DNA of 64,000 nucleotides from NCBI RefSeq assembly GCF_900104725.1, contig NZ_LT629758.1, positions 5,036,501 through 5,100,500 on the forward strand. The letters run 5' to 3'. Below are positions 39,388 to 45,701 of the stretch, piece after piece. Source of the stretch: Actinoplanes derwentensis (lineage in GTDB: Bacteria; Actinomycetota; Actinomycetes; Mycobacteriales; Micromonosporaceae). The notes below the pieces were generated by a model. That model searched no databases and was not told where the DNA came from. It saw nothing but the letters and a program-made list of their open reading frames with translations. The number at the start of each line of letters is the position of its first letter. The stretch's first letter is position 1. Made by a program: the position numbers and the translations under genes.

Positions 39388-40304
39388 GCGCCGGTGTCCT
39401 GCACCTGCTCTGCCTGCGAGCCGCCGGCCGGATCCCCGACGGCGAACTCGCCGAGCTGCGCACGCTGATCATCGACGGTGACGAAGCCACCTGCGCCGCC
39501 CGTCTCCTCGGGGCGTTCCCGCAGGCCGGCGAGGAGATCACCGCCCTGGCCGGGTTGCTGCCGCCGGGCACGCCGCTGCCCGCTCCGGCCGCCGACGACG
39601 ACCTGGACACCGCTCCGGTGACGCCGTTCATCCCGTTTCCGCCGGCTGACCTGCCGTACTACCGGGTGTCCTCCCCGCCGGTCGTCGACGAGACCGCGGG
39701 CGGTGTGGTCGACGACCTCGATCAGGCCCTGCTCGAGGTGCTGGACCTCCGGCGTACGACCGGGGTGTGGCGATCCTGGCGGCTCGACCTCGGGCCCGGC
39801 GACGAGGCGAGCGCGGTCCGGGTCTACCTGGTCGAGACGATGGAGTCCTTCGACGAGCTTCCGGCGGTCGCCGTCCAGGGGCAGCGGGCGCTCGCGGCGG
39901 CCGGTCACGCCGCGCTGGTCGAGGTCTTCCAGCCCGGTCTTCCGCTGCCGGCCTATCAGTGGGCGGCCCGGTCCCGGTCCGCGCTGATCTGGGCGCCCTG
40001 GCCGCCCGGTGAGGTGCGGCTGGCCGCCGACGGTACCGCCTCGGCCCCGGTGGACGACGACGAGATCCTGCCGTTCGTCACCTACCTGCGGTCGGCGCCG
40101 GCTGTCCTGTCCGGCCTGCACACCGACGGTGAGTGGGTCTGGCCGGCGACGGTGGCCGACCGGTTGCTCGCGGAAGCCGCGCTGGCCGACCCCGGCCTGC
40201 TGAACCACCTGCGGTCTCGCGTCGGTGAACCACACGCTCCGGCGGATGCGGTCGCCGTTCACCGGGCGCTGGCGTCTCTGGTGCGCGCCGGAGCGATGCC
40301 CTGA
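39384..40304 (+). CDS. Hypothetical protein, tandem paralogue family, copy 1
   Basis: 306 residues, with the ATG overlapping the previous TGA. I do not recognise the family. It is visibly homologous to the next two products. Shared landmarks are an N-terminal helical part (LLCLRAAGRIPDGELAELR), then (G)VWRSWR, a strand YLVET, VEVFxxGxxLPxYxxxAR, SALIW, a YLRS helix and TDGEWVWPATVADRLL, with HRALASLV near the end. Residues about 75-110 form a Pro-rich loop. There are no membrane helices or signal. The regular end motif (TDGxWxWP) suggests a compact alpha/beta protein. Position in the operon suggests an accessory or immunity-type role. Confidence 0.72.
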   Translation: MSAGVLHLLCLRAAGRIPDGELAELRTLIIDGDEATCAARLLGAFPQAGEEITALAGLLPPGTPLPAPAADDDLDTAPVTPFIPFPPADLPYYRVSSPPVVDETAGGVVDDLDQALLEVLDLRRTTGVWRSWRLDLGPGDEASAVRVYLVETMESFDELPAVAVQGQRALAAAGHAALVEVFQPGLPLPAYQWAARSRSALIWAPWPPGEVRLAADGTASAPVDDDEILPFVTYLRSAPAVLSGLHTDGEWVWPATVADRLLAEAALADPGLLNHLRSRVGEPHAPADAVAVHRALASLVRAGAMP

Positions 40305-41332
40305 TGTCCGCGGACGATCGTGTTCTTCCGCGCCTGCACCTGCTGCTGCTCCGGGTGGCGGGCCGGGCCCCGGACGACGTCGTCTGCCTGTTGCGGGCCC
40401 GACTCGCGGAGGGCCGGCTGTCCGAGGTGGCCCGCTCGCTGCTGGGCGTGGTACTCGCGGAGCGGATCCCGATCCGGCCCGAGGACGCCGGGCTGCTCGC
40501 CCGGATGCTGCCCGGTGTCCCGGAGATCACCCTGCTCGCGGGTGCCCCGACCGCGACCGGGGAACCGGGCCTGGATCACACGTTCACGCCCGTCCTCGCT
40601 CCCGCCGCCACACCACCCCTCGTCCTGGATCTGAGCTCCGGCGAACGGTTACCGGCCATCGCGGACCGGGCCGCGCTGAAAGCCCTGGACCAGGTCGGCC
40701 GTCCCCTCGGTCTGTGGCGGTCCTGGCGTTCCACCCGCGGGGCGGATCCCACCCCGATCTACCTGCTGCAGGCTGGTTCCGACCTCGCGAGCCTGCCCGG
40801 CCTGGCCGACTGGATGCAGGGTGAGCTGGCCCGGGCCGGTGTCACCGCCCCGCAGGCCGAGGTCTGGGGTGCGGGCATCGACCTGCCGCCGTACCAGCGT
40901 CTGGCCTTGGGCCGGTCCGCACTGCTCTGGGCCGCTGAGCCGGCACAGCCGGTGACCGTCGCGCGGGTCTTCGACTCCTGGGACCCGGTCCTCGGCGGCC
41001 GGTTCGACGCCGGCCACCCTCTGCTCTCCTCCGGCGACGAGCGGACCCGGGTGCTGGACTATCTGCGGCGGGGGCGGGTGCTGATGGCCACCGCCGTCAC
41101 CGAGCCGGACGTGTTCGATCCCGGCTCCGGGGGCGTGATCCCGATGACGTTCCGCACCGACGGTATCTGGATCTGGACGGACGCGGTCGCTCACTACCTG
41201 AGTTCCTACGCGCTCAGCCCGGACCAGGATCTCCTCGCCCACATCCGGAGACGCGACCATGTCTTCGCCGAGCCGTCCGCGGTCGCCGAGCACCGCGCCC
41301 TGGTCGAGCTGACCGCGCCCGCGGCCGGATGA
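40304..41332 (+). CDS. Hypothetical protein, tandem paralogue family, copy 2
   Basis: 342 residues; the start shares one base with the previous stop (TGATG). It matches copies 1 and 3 at LLLLRVAGRAPDD, GLWRSWRS, YLLQ, AEVWGAGIDLPPYQRLALGRSALLWA, RVFDSWDP, a DELRRG-like YLRRGRVLMAT strand, VIPMTFRTDGIWIWTDAVAHYL, LLAHIRRRDHV and HRALVELT. It is the longest copy, with an extra segment in the middle third. Unrecognised family. Coupled translation with neighbours on both sides suggests near-equimolar synthesis. Confidence 0.72.
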   Translation: MSADDRVLPRLHLLLLRVAGRAPDDVVCLLRARLAEGRLSEVARSLLGVVLAERIPIRPEDAGLLARMLPGVPEITLLAGAPTATGEPGLDHTFTPVLAPAATPPLVLDLSSGERLPAIADRAALKALDQVGRPLGLWRSWRSTRGADPTPIYLLQAGSDLASLPGLADWMQGELARAGVTAPQAEVWGAGIDLPPYQRLALGRSALLWAAEPAQPVTVARVFDSWDPVLGGRFDAGHPLLSSGDERTRVLDYLRRGRVLMATAVTEPDVFDPGSGGVIPMTFRTDGIWIWTDAVAHYLSSYALSPDQDLLAHIRRRDHVFAEPSAVAEHRALVELTAPAAG

Positions 41333-42351
41333 CCGGGGTACGAACGGACCCGCTTGCGGTCCGTTGGGGCACGGCAGCCGTCCCGGTTCCGCGCCGTCCC
41401 GCACCGGCGTGGTCGAATTCCGGGATGACCGACCAGGACCAGTTCCACACCGCTTTGCTGAACCTCGGCGGCCGGGTCCCCGACGCGATGCTCGCCGAGG
41501 CACGGCTCCGGCTGGCCGACACCGGCACGGTGCCGCTTCCCGAGCCGGAGAGCACTGTCGAACTGGCGTTCACCTTCGCCGCGTCCCAGCCCGGCGGCAA
41601 ACGTGCGTTCAGCGGCCAGGCCCCGCCGCTGACCGACATGGCCGGCCGGGTGGGTCTGATGGACGGGCCCGACCAGGCCGCGGTGCGGGCCGCCGAGCAA
41701 CAGCCCGGGGCGGTCGCCCTGTGGCGGAGCTGGCGGATCGCTCCGGAGTGGGCGGCGTCGGTGATCCCGCCCGCCCCGGTCTACGTCGTCGAGACCACCG
41801 GGCCACTGGCCGGGACGGCGGCCGCGATCATGCGCACTCTGGCCGCGATCGGGATCACGGCACCCCTGGTCGAGGTGTACCCCACCGGGGGCAAGCTCGC
41901 GCCGTACACGGCCGCGGCCCGCAACTCCAGTGCCCTGCTCTGGGTGGACCGGGACACCGAACCACTCCGGATCGCCCGGGTCTTCGACGTGGTCGACGAC
42001 GCCGGCGCCCGGTTCGGCCCCGAGCACGAGCGGCTGTCGGGCGACGACCTGGCGCAGGTGGCGGCCTACCTGGACGCGGGTTCTCCGGTGCTGGCCACCA
42101 CCTCCCGGATGACCGACGTGGTCGAGCCGGGCCGTGGCCAGGTCGTCCCGGCGACCTACCGTACCGACGGGCGCTGGCTCTGGCCCGAGTCCGTCGCCTA
42201 CTACCTGCGGGAGTACGGCCTGGCACCGCAGCCGGAGTTCACCGGGCACATCCGGTCGTGCGGCCGGCTGCTCCCGGTGACCGATCCCGCCGATGAGCAC
42301 CGCGCGCTGGCTGTGCTGTTCCAGTCGCACGCCGTGGTCCCGGCGCCGTGA
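41329..42351 (+). CDS. Hypothetical protein, tandem paralogue family, copy 3
   Basis: 340 residues from the ATG overlapping the previous stop (ATGA). Alignment with the other copies starts only at the ATG at 41425 (MTDQDQFHTALLNLGG), so a 308-residue product is also possible. Neither start has a strong ribosome site. It keeps ALWRSWRI, YVVETTG, LVEVYPTGGKLAPYTAAARNSSALLW, RVFDVVDD, VLATTSRMTDVVEPG, VVPATYRTDGRWLWPESVAYYLREYGL, HIRSCGRL and HRALAVLF. Unrecognised family. It ends overlapping the glycosyltransferase gene, linking the paralogue set to a modifying enzyme. Confidence 0.72.
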   Translation: MTGVRTDPLAVRWGTAAVPVPRRPAPAWSNSGMTDQDQFHTALLNLGGRVPDAMLAEARLRLADTGTVPLPEPESTVELAFTFAASQPGGKRAFSGQAPPLTDMAGRVGLMDGPDQAAVRAAEQQPGAVALWRSWRIAPEWAASVIPPAPVYVVETTGPLAGTAAAIMRTLAAIGITAPLVEVYPTGGKLAPYTAAARNSSALLWVDRDTEPLRIARVFDVVDDAGARFGPEHERLSGDDLAQVAAYLDAGSPVLATTSRMTDVVEPGRGQVVPATYRTDGRWLWPESVAYYLREYGLAPQPEFTGHIRSCGRLLPVTDPADEHRALAVLFQSHAVVPAP

Positions 42352-43247
42352 CGATCTTCGTGGCGATCGCGTCGTACCGCGACCGGGAACTGGTCCCGAC
42401 GGTTCTGGACTGTGTCGCCAAGGCGGCCCGGCCGGACGAGCTCCGCATCGCGATCTGCTGGCAGCACCTCGGTGACGAGGACATCTCCGCGATCCGGGAC
42501 CTGCCCCAGGTCGACGTCTACGAGTACGACGCCCGGGAGAGCCGGGGCGCCTGCTGGGCCAGGGACAAGACGTTCCAGCAGTATCGCGGCGAGGACTGGC
42601 TGCTCCAGGTGGACAGCCACACCCGCTTCGCCCCGGACTGGGATGTCCGGATGATCCGGATGGCTGCCGAGACCGGCGTGGAGAAGCCCATCCTGACCGC
42701 GTACCCGGCGAGTTACGAACCGGACCAGGAGTTCACCGGTGAGGGGCAACCGGCCGAGATCCTCGTCAACGACTGGACGACGTTCGGCATCCCGATGTTC
42801 GGTCAACGGCTCATCGAGGGTGCCGCGCCGGGTGTCCCGCCGAAACCCGCGAATTTCCTGGCCGCCGGTTTCCTCTTCGCTCCGGGCTCGTTCGCCACCG
42901 AGGTCCCCTACGACCCGGACATCTACTTCCACGGTGAGGAGATCACCCTCGCTCTGCGGGCTTTCACCTGGGGCTACGACCTGTTCCACCCCACCGAGGT
43001 GCTGACCTGGCACTACTACATCCGCGAGGACAAGCCCCGGCACTGGAGCGACCACGCCGCCGAGGACTGGGCCCGGCTCGAGGAACTGAGCCGCCGCCGG
43101 GTGCTCTACATGCTGCACAGCCCGCCCGTCGAGCGGCTCGGCATCGGCACGGTTCGCACTTTGCGGCAGTTCATCGAGCATTCCGGGTGCAACTTCGTCC
43201 GGCGCTCGTGGACCGACACTCTCGCCCAGGAGTTGGTGCTGCTGTAG
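42348..43247 (+). CDS. GlcNAc transferase-like glycosyltransferase (GT60/Skp1-type)
   Basis: 299 residues from a GTG that overlaps the previous stop. It begins IFVAIASYRDRELVPTV, the conserved opening of the bacterial and eukaryotic GlcNAc-transferase family related to Skp1-hydroxyproline GlcNAc transferase. It carries the metal-binding DSH motif in LLQVDSHTRFAPDWD and the downstream FLAAGFLFA, HGEEITLALR and YHY-type motifs of that family, at near full length. It should transfer GlcNAc, or a related sugar, from UDP-sugar to a protein hydroxyl in the cytoplasm. No membrane helix is present. It is last in an operon of overlapping genes behind the giant gene, so the giant protein, with its Thr/Ser/Pro-rich linkers, is the obvious candidate acceptor (inference). 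Confidence 0.85.
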   Translation: MTIFVAIASYRDRELVPTVLDCVAKAARPDELRIAICWQHLGDEDISAIRDLPQVDVYEYDARESRGACWARDKTFQQYRGEDWLLQVDSHTRFAPDWDVRMIRMAAETGVEKPILTAYPASYEPDQEFTGEGQPAEILVNDWTTFGIPMFGQRLIEGAAPGVPPKPANFLAAGFLFAPGSFATEVPYDPDIYFHGEEITLALRAFTWGYDLFHPTEVLTWHYYIREDKPRHWSDHAAEDWARLEELSRRRVLYMLHSPPVERLGIGTVRTLRQFIEHSGCNFVRRSWTDTLAQELVLL

Positions 43248-43260
43248 CCGCCGGGTCCGG

Positions 43261-44121
43261 TCAGCCCTTCTTGGCCTTGGTCGTGACGGTGGTGACGATC
43301 TGGCCGGCGCCGTCCCGCCGCACCATGCAGGTCAGCAGAACCTTGCCCGGCTTCGCCTTCTTCTTCCCGGTGGCGACGGTGAAACGTCCGGTTCCGTCGA
43401 CGTCGAACCCGCCGTCGACGGCTTTCGGCTCGCCGACCTCGACCCCGGTCAGCAGGTTCGACTTGATCCGGCGGTCGGCGATCAGCGCGGCCTGCAGGCC
43501 GCGGTTCACCTCGTTGGTCAGGGCGTCCTCGCAGCGGGCGGCGGCCTCCGCCGTGGTGAGTTCCGGGACGACCGACATCCCGGAGGCCATCAGGAACAAC
43601 CGCACCCCCAGCACCGAGACACCGGCGAGCACCAGCCCGGTGACGGCGGTCCAGAGCGCGACCCGGAACAACCGGCGGTTCCGCGGATTCGTCTCCGGCG
43701 GGTGCTCAGCGGACCGTGGGGCCCCGCCGAACAGGTTCGGCGCGATGGCCGGCAGACCGTAGTTCCCCGGTTGCGCCGCGGGGTGCGACAGCGGCGGCGC
43801 GACGAAGGCGGGCCGCTCCGGCTCCTGGCCCGACGAGAACGACGGCGCGACGAAGCCGTGCTGATCCGGCTGTCCCGTCGGCGACAGCGCGGACGACAAC
43901 GCGGGCGCGACGAAACCCGGGCGCTCCCCGGCCCCGGCTGAGGCGAGGGACCGCGGCACGTGGTCCGGACGATCCGGGCCACCGGCCGTCGCTTGGGACC
44001 GCGGCACGAACGGCGGTCCACCCGGGTCTCCCGCCGTCGACAGGGACCGCGGCGCGAAGGCCGGATGGCGCGGCGCGGCCGAAGCCTGCGGGGCACCACC
44101 CGGCGTGTACGGAACGGTCAC
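43261..44121 (-). CDS. Membrane-anchored protein with Pro-rich repeated N-terminal tail
   Basis: 286 residues from a GTG at 44121 preceded by AGGAG. Residues 1-140 are a disordered Pro/Ala/Gly-rich tail with about seven repeats of the type F(A/V)PRSxxxAG or FVAPxxSS. One membrane helix spans about 154-176. The remaining 110 residues form a small outer domain with two Cys (ARCEDALTNEVNRGLQAAL and VLLTCMVRRD) that may form a disulfide. Lys-rich motifs (TGKKKAKPGK) sit near the end. It resembles Pro-rich-tail plus DUF4333-like outer-domain proteins of actinobacteria, but the family is not certain. It lies 91 bp downstream of deoC on the same strand and converges on the glycosyltransferase gene 13 bp away. 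Confidence 0.75.
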   Translation of the reverse strand: MTVPYTPGGAPQASAAPRHPAFAPRSLSTAGDPGGPPFVPRSQATAGGPDRPDHVPRSLASAGAGERPGFVAPALSSALSPTGQPDQHGFVAPSFSSGQEPERPAFVAPPLSHPAAQPGNYGLPAIAPNLFGGAPRSAEHPPETNPRNRRLFRVALWTAVTGLVLAGVSVLGVRLFLMASGMSVVPELTTAEAAARCEDALTNEVNRGLQAALIADRRIKSNLLTGVEVGEPKAVDGGFDVDGTGRFTVATGKKKAKPGKVLLTCMVRRDGAGQIVTTVTTKAKKG

Positions 44122-44212
44122 GACGACTCCTCGGTCCGGCAGGCCCGGCGCGGCCCGTCTGGCGATAGTTCGGCCACGAAACCTGAGGGCTGAGGAGCAG
44201 AATCGTGAGGAT

Positions 44213-44920
44213 CTACGCGCGGCCGCCGGAGACCGAGACCTGGCGGCGGGCCAGATCCGTCAGGATCTCGCTGGTGGACGACGTGCCGAAACGGGTCACG
44301 CCGACCCCGGCCATCGCGATCATCGAGTCCAGCGTGCGCACGCCGCCGGATGCCTTGACCTGGACCTTCGGCGAAACGGCCGAGCGCATCAGCGCGAGGT
44401 CGTCGATGGTGGCGCCCTTCGGGGCGAAGCCGGTGGAGGTCTTCACGAACGCCGCGCCGGCCCGCTCGGAGGCCCAGCAGGCGGCGAGTTTCTGCTCGTC
44501 GGTGAGGTACGCCGTCTCCAGGATGACCTTCACGTGGGCGGCACCGGCGGCCTTCACGATCATGCCGATCTCGTGCTCGACGGCGGCGATGTCGCCGGAG
44601 CGCAGCCAGCCGATGTTGAGAACCATGTCGATCTCGGTGGCGCCCTGGTGCACGGCCAGCTCGGTCTCGGCGATCTTGATGGCGGTCGCGGTGTCACCGT
44701 GCGGGAAACCGATCACCGTGCCGACCGCGACGTTCGTGCCGCGCAGCAGATCCACGGCGACCGAGACGTCACTGGGCCGGACGCAGACCGAGGCGACGTC
44801 GTACTTCTTGGCGATCGCGCAACCCTCGCGCACGTCCTCGAGGGTGAACTCGGGCCGGAGGATGGAGTGATCGATCATCTTGGCGATCTGCGGCACGGTG
44901 AGGTTCATGAGATCGGACAT
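44213..44920 (-). CDS. deoC: Deoxyribose-phosphate aldolase
   Basis: 235 residues from the ATG at 44920. DeoC cleaves 2-deoxyribose 5-phosphate to glyceraldehyde 3-phosphate and acetaldehyde in cytoplasmic deoxynucleoside breakdown. Class I aldolase signatures are all present: IDHSIL, VCVRP, GFPHG, EIDMVLNIG, KVILET, the Schiff-base lysine motif FVKTSTGF and VKASGGVRT. Length is normal. There is no evident ribosome site, and two perfect palindromes sit immediately upstream of the start codon, so the transcript may be leaderless and repressed through that site. The divergent gntR/UTRA gene next door is the likely regulator. Confidence 0.97.
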   Translation of the reverse strand: MSDLMNLTVPQIAKMIDHSILRPEFTLEDVREGCAIAKKYDVASVCVRPSDVSVAVDLLRGTNVAVGTVIGFPHGDTATAIKIAETELAVHQGATEIDMVLNIGWLRSGDIAAVEHEIGMIVKAAGAAHVKVILETAYLTDEQKLAACWASERAGAAFVKTSTGFAPKGATIDDLALMRSAVSPKVQVKASGGVRTLDSMIAMAGVGVTRFGTSSTSEILTDLARRQVSVSGGRA

Positions 44921-44923
44921 TAG

Positions 44924-44935
44924 CTGTCTAGACAG
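44924..44935. promoter_or_regulatory. Operator palindrome, site 1 (CTGTCTAGACAG)
   Basis: A perfect 12-bp inverted repeat within TAGCTGTCTAGACAG, lying 4-15 bases upstream of the deoC start. It is the proximal of two identical sites. Such short symmetric sites fit dimeric GntR/HutC-type repressors. Confidence 0.85.
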
Positions 44936-44939
44936 GTAG

Positions 44940-44951
44940 CTGTCTAGACAG
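44940..44951. promoter_or_regulatory. Operator palindrome, site 2 (CTGTCTAGACAG)
   Basis: An identical site, 16 bp centre-to-centre from site 1. It lies where the -35 element of the gntR promoter would be expected, so the same site pair could control deoC and autoregulate the divergent regulator gene. Confidence 0.85.
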
Positions 44952-44965
44952 CCTGTGCGGACTTG

Positions 44966-44971
44966 TAGGGT
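44966..44971 (+). promoter_or_regulatory. Leaderless -10 element (TAGGGT) of the GntR gene
   Basis: TAGGGT fits the actinobacterial TANNNT -10 consensus. It ends exactly seven bases before the ATG at 44979, the spacing of leaderless promoters in which transcription starts at the A of ATG. The second palindrome overlaps the -35 position. Confidence 0.55.
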
Positions 44972-44978
44972 GTGCCTC

Positions 44979-45701
44979 ATGTCCGGGAATCCCGATTTCG
45001 CACCGCGCTATTTCCGCATCGAGCAGGAGCTGCGCGCCCTCATCGCCAAGTCCCGGCCACACGACCCGCTGCCGTCCGAGCCCGAACTCGCCCGCGAACA
45101 CAGCGTCAGCCGGATGACCGCCCGCGCCGCCGTCACCCAGCTCGTCAACGACGGGCTCGTCTACCGCGCCCCCGGCCGTGGCACCTTCGTCGCCGTGCCC
45201 AGTGGTCCCCGCCGCGCCGACCACCTGATCCGGCTCAGCGAGGAGATCCGTAAGCAGGGCAAACGACCATGGGCCAAGGTGCTGGTCGCCCAGCTCCGGC
45301 CACCGACCGCGATCGAGGCGACCCGGCTCCGGCTCCGCAAGGGCGACGTCTACGCCATCCACCGCGTCCGGTTCGCCGACGACGAGCCGATCGCGTTCGA
45401 ACGCGCCATGTACCCCGGCACCATCGCCGGGCTCCTCGACCACGACCTGTCGAAATCGGTCCACGAGGCCCTGGTCACCCTCGGGCACACGCCCGTCCGC
45501 GGGACGTCGACGATCGGCGCCCAGTCCGCGACCGAGGAGGACGCCCGGGAACTCGGCGTGCCGGTCGGGTCGGCGCTGTTGGTCGAGGAACGGTTGATCC
45601 TCGACCAGCAGGAACGGCCGCTCGAAATGAGCGAGTCACGCTACGCCGGAAGCCGGTACCGGCTGGACGTCGCGTTCGGCGTCGAGCCGCTGATTCAATG
45701 A
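44979..45701 (+). CDS. GntR/HutC-family transcriptional regulator (UTRA domain)
   Basis: 240 residues from the ATG at 44979. Residues about 10-75 are a winged helix-turn-helix of GntR type (LPSEPELAREHSVSRMTARAAVTQLVNDGLV, then a PGRGTFVA wing). Residues about 90-238 form the UTRA effector-binding domain (RLRLRKGDVYAIHRVRFAD, FERAMYP, LLVEERL, SRYAGSRYRLDVAF). Divergent from deoC with two palindromes between the genes. It probably represses deoC and itself, with a (deoxy)ribose or nucleoside phosphate-type ligand relieving repression (inference). The stop codon overlaps the 3' end of the convergent synthase gene by 7 bp, so transcription of either would run into the other's 3' end. Confidence 0.92.
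   Translation: MSGNPDFAPRYFRIEQELRALIAKSRPHDPLPSEPELAREHSVSRMTARAAVTQLVNDGLVYRAPGRGTFVAVPSGPRRADHLIRLSEEIRKQGKRPWAKVLVAQLRPPTAIEATRLRLRKGDVYAIHRVRFADDEPIAFERAMYPGTIAGLLDHDLSKSVHEALVTLGHTPVRGTSTIGAQSATEEDARELGVPVGSALLVEERLILDQQERPLEMSESRYAGSRYRLDVAFGVEPLIQ

Noticed and set aside
41425..42351. Shorter start for the third tandem paralogue
   Set aside because: Alignment would favour it, but the ATG overlapping the previous stop at 41329 fits the coupled layout of the operon better; kept as an alternative only.
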